64,000 bases of DNA. It comes from Opitutia bacterium (lineage in GTDB: Bacteria; Verrucomicrobiota; Verrucomicrobiia; Opitutales; Opitutaceae). Shown in pieces: positions 9,741 to 18,659 of the stretch; the stretch's first letter is position 1; the number at the start of each line of letters is the position of its first letter. Location of the stretch: contig CANJCM010000008.1 of NCBI GenBank assembly GCA_947472765.1, positions 1 through 64,000 on the forward strand, in the 5' to 3' direction. The translations under genes were made by a program, and so were the position numbers. The notes under the pieces are model-generated. The model did not search any database and was not told where the DNA came from. It worked only from the letters and a program-made list of their open reading frames with translations.

Positions 9741-10442
9741 TCACCCGATGGTCCGGGTCGGGAGCCAGGTGGCGAGGGCGGCCTGCAGCGGACACGCCCG
9801 TCGATCGATCGGCCCGCCCGTGCGGTACTTCCCGAGCAACTGGCTGGAGCGCTGCGCGAGCATCCGGCGGACTTCCCGGCGACGGCCCTTTTCCCTCGGA
9901 ATGTTCATCTGGTCGTAGCCCGTGGTCTGGTGCCGCAACCACGCGATGACCGCGGCCCGGGCCCGCTCTTCCAGGGGAATGCGTCGGGTTCGGGCGACCG
10001 TGCCGCTGCCCACCGGGGTGGCGTGGGCAGTAATCAACCCCGCAAGAGTCCGCGCCAGGTGGGCGTGCTCGGGGTGAAAGTTGAGAAACGCGATGACCGC
10101 CGCCTCGAAATCGCCGGCGTATACGTCCTCGGCGACGGCCCGACGGTGGCGGCTGGCGTCGAGGCGCTGCTGATACGCCGGGTCCTGTTGCTCGAGATCC
10201 CGTGCCGCCCGCAGCGCCTCGATGCGGGCCGCAGGAGCCCAGATGCCGCGTGAAAAGCGTTTGCGTCCCTTGAGTTCGATCATCGTGAGCGTCGGGCCGT
10301 CCGCCTTGATCCGCCGGCTCAGGGCCGCGTCACCCGGAGGAAGCAGGTCCCAGTCGTCGGGCACGCGCTCAAGGGCGCCCCGTTCGTTGAGGACGTGACG
10401 CGGCAGCGGCGCCGGGCGAACTTCGCGGGCGAGGGGAGACAT
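9741..10442 (-). CDS. DUF2293 domain-containing protein
   Basis: This 233-residue cytoplasmic protein has no known function. The C-terminal third matches the DUF2293 pattern of a helix with many basic and alanine residues ending in a short WLRHQTTGYD element, followed by a charged segment and RSSQLLGKYR. In that family the conserved core is an Arg/His-rich helix followed by a 'T.YD' tetrad. The N-terminal part (residues 1-120) is proline- and charge-rich and unassigned. It starts 15 bp after the stop of the DUF6172 gene, so the two are likely cotranscribed. Confidence 0.65.
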   Translation of the reverse strand: MSPLAREVRPAPLPRHVLNERGALERVPDDWDLLPPGDAALSRRIKADGPTLTMIELKGRKRFSRGIWAPAARIEALRAARDLEQQDPAYQQRLDASRHRRAVAEDVYAGDFEAAVIAFLNFHPEHAHLARTLAGLITAHATPVGSGTVARTRRIPLEERARAAVIAWLRHQTTGYDQMNIPREKGRRREVRRMLAQRSSQLLGKYRTGGPIDRRACPLQAALATWLPTRTIG

Positions 10443-10457
10443 CGACGCAGTCGCGGG

Positions 10458-10751
10458 TTACGGGCGAGGGGCGGGCTCGCGGATTCCCGGCTGCGCCATA
10501 ATCTCCACATAGACCGACGTGCCTCCGGCCTGGACGATGGCATCGATGGCGGCACTGAGTCCGTCCACCGGACAGGAAACGGCGGCGGCGGTGTCCGGAC
10601 CCGCCCGGCAGGCGAAATTCCACTGCGTGAAGCCCTCGGGCAGCGATTTGCGGCGTTCGCGCTTCACGTACTTGCGAATGTCGCCTTTGACCGCCTCGAC
10701 GACGCGGGCATCCACCCGGCCGGGGAGTTGGAGAGGGAAGGTTTTCTGCAT
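10458..10751 (-). CDS. DUF6172 family small protein
   Basis: This 97-residue protein resembles the small uncharacterised DUF6172 family. It starts MQKTFPLQLPGR, has a conserved basic stretch (IRKYVKRERRKSLPEG) followed by W-x-F-x-C (TQWNFAC), and ends with a short beta-rich part (SVYVEIMAQP). No signal peptide or membrane helix is visible. It is the first gene of a probable two- or three-gene unit with the DUF2293 protein and the coiled-coil protein downstream. No function can be inferred. Confidence 0.65.
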   Translation of the reverse strand: MQKTFPLQLPGRVDARVVEAVKGDIRKYVKRERRKSLPEGFTQWNFACRAGPDTAAAVSCPVDGLSAAIDAIVQAGGTSVYVEIMAQPGIREPAPRP

Positions 10752-10850
10752 CGGGCGAGTATCGCGCCGCAGCCTCGAGGGAACAGCAATTAATGCGGGC
10801 AGGTATGCCCTCTACAATTCGTTCCCCGGCCCTTGCGCCTCACGCACTAC

Positions 10851-10975
10851 CTGGATTCCGAAGTTTAACGGATTAGGGTGTCCCTGTCCGTGAGGACAGG
10901 GACTTCGTGATCACTTCGCTTAAAGCCGTCCCGCTGCTCACGCGGCGGGCTACGAAGCCAACTTCGGGATCCAAG
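10851..10975. repeat. 125-bp nested palindromic repeat, copy A
   Basis: The outer arms CTGGATTCCGAAGTT and AACTTCGGGATCCAAG enclose two perfect or near-perfect hairpins: TCCCTGTCC/GGACAGGGA with a GTGA loop (10881-10902) and CCCGCTGC/GCGGCGGG with a TCAC loop (10930-10949). The two loops are reverse complements. A second copy of exactly the same length is at 18091-18215, and a hairpin pair of the same type is at 48055-48113. The gap 10752-11009 holds nothing else that I can see. Confidence 0.85.
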
Positions 10976-11009
10976 CAAGACGCTACAAACTCGCGCGTTC
11001 CCGCGACGC

Positions 11010-12155
11010 CTACTTTGCCTTATAGCCCTGCCAGACCCACTCGAGCGCCTGCGGCAGCGTCTGCGCCCGGACCGGGCGGTCGCTGTGCACTGCATTCACG
11101 GCGAAGACATACTGGTAGTGGTAGCCCTTCGCCTTCAGCACGGCGGCCATCCGGTGATTGGCGTCGACCCAGTCGTGCATGTTGTCGCGCAGCGTATTCG
11201 GATTCAGCAGGTCGGCATCGCCCACCTCCATCCAGAGACGGATCGGCTTCCGCGGGCTGTTGGGGAGAATCGTCTCGTGATAACCCCAGCCGCCGTGTGG
11301 CGTCTCGGGGTTGAAGGGCGACTGCTGGTTCACGTAGGTGCCGGAGTACGTGATGACGCGGTGGTACCACTCGGGGTGATACCAGGCCATGCTGAACGCC
11401 GCGATGCCGCCGGAGCTGTTGCCCATCGTGGCGCGGCCTTCGGGATCCTTGGTGATCTTAACGCCGCAGGATTTCTCCACGAACGGCAGGACCTCGGTCT
11501 GCACGAACTCGGCGTAGAGCCCGGACATCGTGTCGTATTCGAGTCCGCGCTGGCTGCCCTGCGCATCGCCGCCGCCGTTTTGAATCATCACGGCCACGAG
11601 TGGCGGGATGCGCTTCTGGGCGATGAGATTGTCGAGGAGCACTGGCAGGTTGTTGTCGGGTCCGTCCTGCATGACCAGCAGCGGTGCCTCGGTGCCGGCC
11701 GCGTAATTGGCCGGAACATAAACGGTGACCGAGCGCGTGTACGGCTTCGGGTAGATCTGCACCTTCGTCAGATCCGGGGGCATGTAGTTGTCGGGCCCGC
11801 CGGGCGGTACCTTGGTGATGCCGGGATAAATTTTGCTGTCGGTGGAGTTCATCGTCAGCCGATGCACGGTGCCGCGCGGCACGCCGTCGACCGCGGTGAG
11901 TTCGGGGGCCGGGACGTAGACCGGCCCGATGAGGAAATCGCCGTCCTGATCAACGGGCGGATTTTTCCCCGGGGCTCCCTCCAGTTTCGTCTCGCCGGGC
12001 TTCGCGCCGACGACGGTGAACTTCGGGGCGCCCGGGCCATCCGCGGGCCGGGTGGGCGGACGGGGACGCGCCTCGGCGGCGAAGGACGGCAGCAACAGGG
12101 ACGGGGCCAGGAAGGCGGCGAGCGCCGCACAGCGAAGCAGGGTAAGACGATTCAT
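11010..12155 (-). CDS. Secreted alpha/beta-hydrolase esterase (enterochelin-esterase/xylanase-Z type)
   Basis: This 381-residue exported esterase begins with a Sec signal peptide (about 1-27, cut near SFAAEA). A proline-rich linker leads to an alpha/beta-hydrolase domain of the 'putative esterase' family (PF00756 type), which includes feruloyl and acetyl esterases acting on plant cell-wall polymers and siderophore esterases. The nucleophile elbow is GNSSGG with S247, and a late NAVHSD supplies the likely catalytic histidine. It lies 128 bp downstream of a DUF1552 gene, with a hairpin repeat between. The same gene order recurs at 27146-32474, which suggests a conserved module. The substrate cannot be read from the sequence. 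Confidence 0.85.
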   Translation of the reverse strand: MNRLTLLRCAALAAFLAPSLLLPSFAAEARPRPPTRPADGPGAPKFTVVGAKPGETKLEGAPGKNPPVDQDGDFLIGPVYVPAPELTAVDGVPRGTVHRLTMNSTDSKIYPGITKVPPGGPDNYMPPDLTKVQIYPKPYTRSVTVYVPANYAAGTEAPLLVMQDGPDNNLPVLLDNLIAQKRIPPLVAVMIQNGGGDAQGSQRGLEYDTMSGLYAEFVQTEVLPFVEKSCGVKITKDPEGRATMGNSSGGIAAFSMAWYHPEWYHRVITYSGTYVNQQSPFNPETPHGGWGYHETILPNSPRKPIRLWMEVGDADLLNPNTLRDNMHDWVDANHRMAAVLKAKGYHYQYVFAVNAVHSDRPVRAQTLPQALEWVWQGYKAK

Positions 12156-12178
12156 GGGGTGAAATCAGGATTGGCGGG

Positions 12179-12275
12179 TGGCACGGGTCTCCCGACCCGT
12201 GCAGACCGTAAGGAAACGCATTCCAGAAATTCAGGATCGAACGTCAGTCATGGGTCGGGAGACCCAAGCCACGCC
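12179..12275. repeat. Paired hairpin repeat (GCACGGGT family), copy A
   Basis: A perfect hairpin GCACGGGT/ACCCGTGC with a CTCCCG loop (12181-12202) is followed by an inverted, shorter hairpin TGGGTC/GACCCA (12251-12266) and CCACG. The same arrangement is at 17912-17986 after the LLM oxidoreductase gene. The two hairpins face each other, as in a REPIN. It fills the gap between the DUF1552 and esterase genes and may shape the shared transcript. Confidence 0.7.
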
Positions 12276-12283
12276 GATCAGAC

Positions 12284-13624
12284 TCAGATCCCCGCGAGCC
12301 GGGTCGTGGCGTCGCCGAAGCGATCGAGTTTCACGTCCATCCGATCCATCAGCGACAGGTACAGGCTGCAGAGCTTGCGGTTGTCATTGCCGGCCTCGGT
12401 GAAATCGAGGACGCGGCCGGTCTTCAACGTGCCGCCGAGTCCGCCGGCGGTCAGGAGCGGCACCTTGCTGTTGTCGTGATTCTTGCCGGACCACATGTTC
12501 GACATGAACACGAGGCACGAATTATCGAGCACGGTACTTTCGCCTTCCTTCATGCTGCCGAGTTTCTGGATGAGGTAGGCGAACTGGCTGACGTAGTACT
12601 TGTTGATCCGCATGAAAGCGTCGTCCTCCTCGTGACTGGCGAGATGGTGGGCGAGCTTGGCGTCGAGGAACGGATAGAACAGTCCGGAGATGTCGCGGCA
12701 GAGCAGCAGGGTCGCGATCCGCGTCTTGTCGGTCTGAAAACCGAGCGCGACGATGTCGCACATCAGCCGCATGTGCTCGCGAATGTCCTCGGGCAGCCCG
12801 TTGTCGGGCCGCTTCATCGAGATGACCATCCGCGGATCGCCCTTGGCATTGGCGTCGGCGCGGGCCTTGGCGGCGCGCATGTTCTCGGCGCGTTGCTCCA
12901 CTTCGCGGACACTGGTGAGATACTCGTCGATCTTCGACTTGTCCGTCGCGCTGACGCGGCGGCCGAGTGACGCCGCCTGATCCTTCACCCGATCAAGCAC
13001 GCTCTGGTTGCGCTGCTGGCCGCGGTTGTCGAAGAGGCTGTCGAACGCGAGCGACGGATAGACTTCCATTGGCACTGGCGAGGTCGGGCTCTGCCACGAG
13101 ATGTGCGAGCTGTACGCCATCGAGAAATTTGTCTCGTGGTAGCCGGTCACCGGTTGTTCGCAGCCCAGGACCATGCTCGGTTGCACGGTCTGGTTGCCGA
13201 TGTGCCGGGCCAGCACCTGGTCCATGCTGATGCCGCCGTGGAGTTCGGCGCCCTTGGTCAGAGGCGCGCCGGAAAGAAGATTGCCGGTCATGCCGGGGTG
13301 AATGCCGACGCCAACCGCGGCCGGATTATAGAGGCCCTTGATGAAATTCACCTTCTCCTTCATCGGCTCCAGCGGGGAGAGGGTCTCGCCCAGCTGCATG
13401 GCGGCGCCTTCGCCGCTCGCGGTCCAGTATTTCGGCGTCACGCCGTTGGCCATGAAGAGCACGGCCAGCCGCTTCGGCACGGGAGGCAGGCTGGTGCGGG
13501 TGGCCGGTTCGGCGCCCCAGACCGGAAGTGATTCGAGCCACGGCAACGCCATCACCACCCCGGCGCCACGAAGAAACTGGCGGCGGGAAAACGGATTCGG
13601 ATTCACGGAGGGGGTGGGTTTCAT
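12284..13624 (-). CDS. DUF1552 domain-containing Tat-exported protein
   Basis: This 446-residue exported protein has a twin-arginine signal (NPFSRRQFLRGAGVVMALPW), the usual export route for folded, often metal-bound proteins. DUF1552 proteins are uncharacterised and lie next to DUF1592 proteins in Planctomycetota and Verrucomicrobiota. Blocks shared with the two other copies in this window are IDEYLTSVREVEQR, a His-rich HHLASHEEDDAF segment, and SNMWSGKNHDNSKVPLL followed by TAGGLGGTLKTGR. The retained histidines and asparagines look like metal ligands, which is inference. Its start overlaps the stop of the DUF1592 gene by four bases, so translation is probably coupled. The partner esterase follows downstream. 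Confidence 0.9.
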   Translation of the reverse strand: MKPTPSVNPNPFSRRQFLRGAGVVMALPWLESLPVWGAEPATRTSLPPVPKRLAVLFMANGVTPKYWTASGEGAAMQLGETLSPLEPMKEKVNFIKGLYNPAAVGVGIHPGMTGNLLSGAPLTKGAELHGGISMDQVLARHIGNQTVQPSMVLGCEQPVTGYHETNFSMAYSSHISWQSPTSPVPMEVYPSLAFDSLFDNRGQQRNQSVLDRVKDQAASLGRRVSATDKSKIDEYLTSVREVEQRAENMRAAKARADANAKGDPRMVISMKRPDNGLPEDIREHMRLMCDIVALGFQTDKTRIATLLLCRDISGLFYPFLDAKLAHHLASHEEDDAFMRINKYYVSQFAYLIQKLGSMKEGESTVLDNSCLVFMSNMWSGKNHDNSKVPLLTAGGLGGTLKTGRVLDFTEAGNDNRKLCSLYLSLMDRMDVKLDRFGDATTRLAGI

Positions 13625-16600
13625 GGGTTTTGGGTGAGGGCGGGTTCCGGGGCGACGCGCTTGTGGAGAAATTGGGGGCTCGTGACGATGCCTTCGACGA
13701 GGGTGCTGAAACGATTTCCGTTCCGGGCGAGCTTCTGGCGCAAGTCGGTGATGACGAGTTCGTCGGCGGGGCGGAGGGTGCGGCCCAGGGCGAATACCAT
13801 CAGCTTGCGGCTCAGATTGTCGAGGAACTCGTGTTCCACGCGCTGGCGGATGTAGGTCTGCAATCCCGTCAGGCCCGAGCCCTCCGTGCCGTCGGGAAAC
13901 GTGGCCGTAGTCTCGGCCGGGCGACCCGCGAGGTCGGTGGTGCGGACTTCGCCGACCGGACCGTAGCCTTCGAAGACGAGTCCGAGCGAATCGAACTTGT
14001 TGTGGCAGCTCGCGCAGTTCTTGTCCTCCCGATGTTTCGCCAGCGTCTGGCGCAGGGTGAGATCGCCGAGCTTGGTTTCATCGGTGGGCAGCACGGGGAC
14101 GTTCGGAGGCGGGGCGGGGATGTGTTCGCCGAGCAGCTTGGTCACGACCCAATGGCCGCGCTTCACCGGGCTGGTGCGCAGGCCGGGCGCGTGCTTCGTC
14201 TGGAACACCGCCATCGGCAGCAGGCCGCCACGCTGAAACTTGTCGGCGCCGTCCACGCGGGTCCAGAGCTCGGGCGCCACCGCCGGCACCGGCATGCCGT
14301 AGTGCTTCGCGAGGATGCCGTTCACAAAGGTGTGGCGACCGTAGACGAAATCGAGGACCGAGCCGTCGCGATGCATGACATCGACCAGGAACTGAATGGG
14401 CTCCTCGAACATCGCCGCGCGCAGTTCGTTCGTGAACATCGGGAAGCGCTCGCGATCGACGGCGTTGTGCTCCTCGAAGCGGCGAATATCGAGCCAGTTG
14501 CCGCCGAACTCCGTCGCGAGGCCCCGCACGCGCCGGTCCTGCAGCATCCGGCGAACCTGCGCGATCAGCACGTCGGGCTGGTGCAGCCGTCCCGCGGCGG
14601 CCTGCGCCAGCAGTTCGTCGTCGGGCATGCTGGCCCAGAGGAAATAGCTCAACCGGTTCGCCAGTTCGTAATCAGTCAGCGGCTGGATGCCGCGAGGGTC
14701 CGCGCCATTCGGACGAGGAAGATCGACCCGGTAGGTGAACGACGGCGACATCAGCACGCTCACCGCGGTGTCGCGAATGGCGTCTTCGTGGCTCAGGCCT
14801 TCGCCGCGCAATTTCCGATAGAACGCCTTGAGTTCCTCGCGCTCGCCGGCGGCCAGCGGACGGCGCGAAGCCTTCTCCGCGAATCCGAGCAGCGACTCGA
14901 GATGCTTCGGTTCCGCCGCGAGCTGCGCGGCCTCGAGGGCGCGAATCGCGGCGTTGATGGACGTGAAGTAATCCGTCACCGCCTTCATCGGTGCGGTGTC
15001 GATCTGGAGCTTCTCCGCCTTCTCGATGTAAACGCGGGCGAGTTCCTTGAGCTTCGGCTCGGTGGTGATGTCGTCGTCCTCCGAGCGGAAGGTGCGAAAC
15101 TCCGGCGTGTTCATGTAGCTCGGCGGTTCCGCGCGCTCGAACCAGATGAACTGGCGGAACTGCCGCAGCGGGGCGTGGGTGATGAAGTCGAGTTCCGTCC
15201 ACAGGCGGTCGAGTTCCCGCTGTTGCGCCGGATCAAGGACCATGTTGTAGAGCGGCACGTCGTCGCGGAAGTAGCCCATCTGGCTGTGGAAGCCCGCCGT
15301 GAGCAGACGGTGCCCCGCGAGGTCGGACGCGATGTCCTTGGGGTTGGTCAAAAACATCCGCGCCCGTTCCGAAATGAAGAACGCATCCGGAATCACGGCG
15401 CAGAAGCGTTGGAAGCTTTCCTCGTAGCGCGCCCGGTCGGCCTCGTTGGCCGGCGGCAGGAGCGCCGGCTCCTGGAACTCAGCCCAGTCCACTTTCTGGG
15501 CATTGCCCGCGTAGGTGGTGCGATGCACGGCGTACTGCTGGTCCTTCCAGAGCACGAGCGTCTGCGAGCCGGGGGCGATCCGGCGGTTGGTCCCGAGATT
15601 GTCGAACTCGGACTTCACCAGCGGACGCACTTTCTTGATGAAGTCCCGCAACGCGACGCAGCCATCGCGGAGCGCCGCCGGCTCGAGCCCACCGGCCGGA
15701 GGGGGCAGCGCCCGCCATCTCGACTGCAAGGCCACAATTGGACCGGCGGCGTTGGGCTCCTGCAGCAGACCCCAGAACGTCTGGAGGTATTTCGGACTTA
15801 GCCCGGCCTGCTGCGCGAATTCCGCCAGCGAGGTCGTGGCCCGACCGAGTTCGGACCGGTGCTGAAAGCGCCAGGCGGCAGCCAGGAAGTCGGCGAAGTC
15901 GAGGGACTGCTTCAGGTAGAAATCGACGACCCGGTGGACGGCATACTTGTCGCGATCTTCATCGGTGGTCATCGCATACGGCGCGAACCGCAGGCCGTCG
16001 GGTGTGAACACAAGGTGATCCGCCACGGTGCGGGCGGCATCGAGATACTTCGTGACGAGTGACGGCGACATCGCGAGCGATTCGCCGGAGTTGTCGAAGC
16101 CGGCCTCGTTGGCTGGATCGACGGGGAATTCCTTCGTCGGTCGGATATCGAAGCCGGTCAGGTCGCGGATGGTGTAATCGTATTCCGCGTTGCTCAGCCG
16201 GCGGGCGAGCACGATGCCGGGGTCGCCGGCGTGACGCTGGATTTCGTCCGCGTGCATCGCCTCAAGCCAGGCGAGCACGGGTTGCTGCTGGCCGGTGGAA
16301 GGGTGCTTCTTGGCATCATCCGGCGGCATTTCGCCTGCGGAGATCCGTTCGCGCACCTGTTCCCAGCGGACCGGGTCGGACTTCACCGCGGCAAACGTGG
16401 TGATCTTGCTGAGATCGAGTTCAGCCTCGGGCTTGTCGCCGCCGTGACACTCGACGCAGTAGGTTTCGAGAAACGGCCGCACCGTCTGATGGAAGCCGGC
16501 TTCGAAGGCCGCCGGCACGACCTTCGCGTTGTTCACGGAAACCTGGCTGGTCTGGGCGGGAGCCGGTGACGACGTGATGGCCGTCTGCGGGCCTGTACAG

Positions 16601-16674
16601 GCCACCCACAGCCAGGGCGTGGCCACGAGGACCAGCGGGGAAACAACCAGGGCCACGACGCGTTTTCGAATCAC
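13621..16674 (-). CDS. DUF1592 multi-domain di-haem protein (planctomycete-type cytochrome)
   Basis: This 1017-residue exported protein has a hydrophobic N-terminal segment (VALVVSPLVLVATPWLWVA), then the domain order of the family: PSCyt1-like haem site (CVECHGG), DUF1587 (LSNAEYDYTIRDLTGFD), a long unassigned middle, DUF1595 (KASRRPLAAGEREEL), DUF1592 (LSYFLWASMPDDEL), DUF1588 with a second haem site (NCASCHNKFDSLG) and DUF1585 at the C-terminus. Two CxxCH motifs predict two c-type haems. Function is unknown; redox or electron-carrier work in the periplasm is inferred. It is the largest of four copies in the window, heads the DUF1592-DUF1552-esterase unit and is divergent from the LLM oxidoreductase gene (195-bp gap). 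Confidence 0.9.
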   Translation of the reverse strand: MIRKRVVALVVSPLVLVATPWLWVACTGPQTAITSSPAPAQTSQVSVNNAKVVPAAFEAGFHQTVRPFLETYCVECHGGDKPEAELDLSKITTFAAVKSDPVRWEQVRERISAGEMPPDDAKKHPSTGQQQPVLAWLEAMHADEIQRHAGDPGIVLARRLSNAEYDYTIRDLTGFDIRPTKEFPVDPANEAGFDNSGESLAMSPSLVTKYLDAARTVADHLVFTPDGLRFAPYAMTTDEDRDKYAVHRVVDFYLKQSLDFADFLAAAWRFQHRSELGRATTSLAEFAQQAGLSPKYLQTFWGLLQEPNAAGPIVALQSRWRALPPPAGGLEPAALRDGCVALRDFIKKVRPLVKSEFDNLGTNRRIAPGSQTLVLWKDQQYAVHRTTYAGNAQKVDWAEFQEPALLPPANEADRARYEESFQRFCAVIPDAFFISERARMFLTNPKDIASDLAGHRLLTAGFHSQMGYFRDDVPLYNMVLDPAQQRELDRLWTELDFITHAPLRQFRQFIWFERAEPPSYMNTPEFRTFRSEDDDITTEPKLKELARVYIEKAEKLQIDTAPMKAVTDYFTSINAAIRALEAAQLAAEPKHLESLLGFAEKASRRPLAAGEREELKAFYRKLRGEGLSHEDAIRDTAVSVLMSPSFTYRVDLPRPNGADPRGIQPLTDYELANRLSYFLWASMPDDELLAQAAAGRLHQPDVLIAQVRRMLQDRRVRGLATEFGGNWLDIRRFEEHNAVDRERFPMFTNELRAAMFEEPIQFLVDVMHRDGSVLDFVYGRHTFVNGILAKHYGMPVPAVAPELWTRVDGADKFQRGGLLPMAVFQTKHAPGLRTSPVKRGHWVVTKLLGEHIPAPPPNVPVLPTDETKLGDLTLRQTLAKHREDKNCASCHNKFDSLGLVFEGYGPVGEVRTTDLAGRPAETTATFPDGTEGSGLTGLQTYIRQRVEHEFLDNLSRKLMVFALGRTLRPADELVITDLRQKLARNGNRFSTLVEGIVTSPQFLHKRVAPEPALTQNP

Positions 16675-16869
16675 GGAAAAGGAGGGAGTGGGGATGGGGC
16701 CGGGAACATAGGGACCGGAGATTTGGTAAAAGGCCGTGCGGGGTGGATCGAGACAAACCGCTGGAATGTTTTTCTAACTCCTGGGACTCGTTCTCCGCGT
16801 TCGGAGTTGGCGAAAATTGCCGAACGGCATATCTCCCACCGCTCCGGCGTGAGTGACGCCGTCTCCATC

Positions 16870-17907
16870 ATGCAAATCGGCGTAGACAGTTTTGTAGCGA
16901 CCGCCCTCGACCAGTTGCGTCCCGGCGCGAAAGGGGACGTCGTCCGCGTCCAGGAACTACTCGAAGAGGTCGAACTCGCCGACCGCATCGGGCTCGACGT
17001 CTTTGGCCTCGGTGAGCACCACCGCCCGGACTACATCTCCTCGGCGCCCGTTGTGCTGCTCGCCGCCGCCGCCGCCCGGACCAAACGCATCCGGCTCGCG
17101 AGCGCCGTGACCGTGCTGAGCTCCGACGATCCCGTGCGGGTTTTTCAGCAGTTCGCGACCCTCGATCTGATTTCGCAGGGCCGCGCCGAGATTGTGGTCG
17201 GCCGCGGATCGTTCATCGAGTCGTACCCGCTCTTCGGCTTCGACCTCGACAACTACGACGAACTCTTCGCCGAGAAACTTGATCTGCTCCGCAAGCTGCA
17301 GGAGCACGCGCTGGTGCATTGGTCGGGCCGGCATCGTCCGTCGCTCACCGGTCAGGGCGTTTTTCCGCGCCCGCTGCAAACTCCGCTGCCCGTGAAAATC
17401 GGCGTGGGCGGGACGCCGGCTTCGTTTGCCCGCGCCGGGACGCTTGGGTTGCCGCTGGTCGTGGCGATCATTGGTGGACAGGCCAGTCACTTCCGCCCGC
17501 TGATCGATCTCTACCGCGAATCCGGCCAGCGCGCCGGCCATGCGCCGGAAAGGCTGTCGGTCTCGATTCACTCGATTGGCTTCCTGGCCGACACGACCAA
17601 GGAGGCGCTCGACACCTTCTGGCCGGGCTATCGCGAGACGTTTGGGAGGATTGGCCGGGAACGCGGCTGGCCGCCGCCCTCGCGTCCGCAATTCGAAGCC
17701 CAGTGCAGCCCGCACGGTGCGCTGATGGTCGGAGAACCGCAGGCGATCACCGACAAGATCCTCGCCGAGTACGAGGCCCTCGGTGGCTTCGACGGCATGA
17801 GCATCCAGATCGACAACCGGATGCTGACGCATGCGCAAATCATGCACGCGATCGAACTGCTCGGGACGCAGGTTGCGCCGGCGGTGAAGAAGGCGGTGGG
17901 GAACTAG
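16870..17907 (+). CDS. LLM class flavin-dependent oxidoreductase
   Basis: This 345-residue cytoplasmic TIM-barrel enzyme of the bacterial luciferase-like monooxygenase family should bind FMN or F420. Family features are the early GLDVFGLGEHHRPDY segment, TKRIRLASAVTVLSSDDPVRV, and a middle GRAEIVVGRGSF. The frame is open from 16723, but the ATG at 16870 (MQIGVDSF) starts the family alignment and is chosen. The substrate cannot be predicted. It stands alone, followed by a repeat-filled gap of 425 bp. Confidence 0.88.
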   Translation: MQIGVDSFVATALDQLRPGAKGDVVRVQELLEEVELADRIGLDVFGLGEHHRPDYISSAPVVLLAAAAARTKRIRLASAVTVLSSDDPVRVFQQFATLDLISQGRAEIVVGRGSFIESYPLFGFDLDNYDELFAEKLDLLRKLQEHALVHWSGRHRPSLTGQGVFPRPLQTPLPVKIGVGGTPASFARAGTLGLPLVVAIIGGQASHFRPLIDLYRESGQRAGHAPERLSVSIHSIGFLADTTKEALDTFWPGYRETFGRIGRERGWPPPSRPQFEAQCSPHGALMVGEPQAITDKILAEYEALGGFDGMSIQIDNRMLTHAQIMHAIELLGTQVAPAVKKAVGN

Positions 17908-17911
17908 GAAT

Positions 17912-17986
17912 TGGCACGGGTCTCCTGACCCGTGCTGGGAGGATCGATCGCCGTACGGTCTTCACGGGTCGGGAGCCCCGTGCCAC
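17912..17986. repeat. Paired hairpin repeat (GCACGGGT family), copy B
   Basis: The hairpin GCACGGGT/ACCCGTGC with a CTCCTG loop (17914-17935) is followed by the inverted partner CACGGGTCGGGAGCCCCGTG (17963-17982). It begins five bases after the LLM stop codon and could act as a transcript end, though there is no T-run. Bases 17987-18065 hold a further imperfect hairpin (GGTGCCCGACGCCGGGCC, near 18027-18050). No gene is supported between 17908 and 18332. Confidence 0.7.
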
Positions 17987-18065
17987 GCAGAGGCGGCCCG
18001 GCCGGTGATGCGAAATCGTCTCTTGTGCGGCCGGTGCCCGACGCCGGGCCCTAACTCTGGATCCG

Positions 18066-18240
18066 CCAAACCTTGAACGTCACGTGTTACCTGAATTCCG
18101 AAGTTAATCGGATTGGCGTGGCCCTGTCCGTGAGGACAGGGACTTCGTGATCGCTTCGCCTAAAGCCGTCCCGCTGCTCACGCAGCGGGCTACGAAGGCA
18201 ACTTCGGAATCCAAGTATTACGTGACGTGCAAGGTTTGGT
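18066..18240. repeat. 125-bp nested palindromic repeat, copy B, with extended 40-bp inverted arms
   Basis: The core 18091-18215 is the second copy of the element at 10851. It has the CCCTGTCC/GGACAGGG hairpin, the CCCGCTGC/GCAGCGGG hairpin and the TTCCGAAGTT/AACTTCGGAA arms. Here the inverted arms run further out, to CCAAACCTTG (18066-18075) and CAAGGTTTGG (about 18230-18239), giving inverted arms of about 40 bp with a few mismatches. The whole element can fold on itself with two internal cruciforms. No coding capacity is present. Confidence 0.85.
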
Positions 18241-18332
18241 CGAAGTGAGGTGAACGGCGGTGTTCGACGTGCAGGCCTCCGAGATGCAGAGACCACGCCG
18301 CGCGGATGGCTTTCCGCGAGCGGAAAGCCGAC

Positions 18333-18659
18333 TCAGGCCTTCTTCACGAAGCATGCCTTCAGGGCCATCGCGCTGCCGTCGATCTTGCAGTCGATCTCAT
18401 GATCGCCGTCGACGAGGCGGATGCTCTTCACCTTCGTGCCCTGCTTCAGCACGCCGGAGCCGCCGCGCAGCTTGAGGTCCTTGATCAGAGTGACGCTATC
18501 ACCGTCCGCGAGCACGTTACCGTGGGCGTCCTTAACGACGCGGGCCGCCTCCGGGGTCGCCTCCTTGGGCCATTCGTGGCCGCAGGTCGCGCATTCCCAA
18601 TGATCGGAATGGCTGAGCACATCTTCGAGGCTGCAGGCAGGACAGGGCGGATTCGGCAT
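18333..18659 (-). CDS. yjdM: YjdM/PhnA family zinc-ribbon protein
   Basis: This 108-residue cytoplasmic protein is of the YjdM (formerly PhnA) family, named after phosphonate genes although a role in phosphonate breakdown is not established for all members. The N-terminal zinc ribbon has two Cys pairs, CPAC at residues 6-9 and CATC at 23-26, followed by GHEWP. The C-terminal SH3-like barrel has VKDAHGNVLADGDSVTLIK and LKQGTKVKSIRLVDGDHEI, the family signature. It stands alone, with repeats on both sides. Confidence 0.9.
   Translation of the reverse strand: MPNPPCPACSLEDVLSHSDHWECATCGHEWPKEATPEAARVVKDAHGNVLADGDSVTLIKDLKLRGGSGVLKQGTKVKSIRLVDGDHEIDCKIDGSAMALKACFVKKA

Noticed and set aside
13528..15801. 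Plus-strand frame of 757 codons opposite the first DUF1592 gene
   Set aside because: Composition is typical of an antisense shadow; the minus strand has haem motifs and family domains.
10851..18240. Insertion sequence with its own transposase
   Set aside because: The palindromic elements carry no open frame of transposase type and are too short; they are best called non-autonomous repeats.
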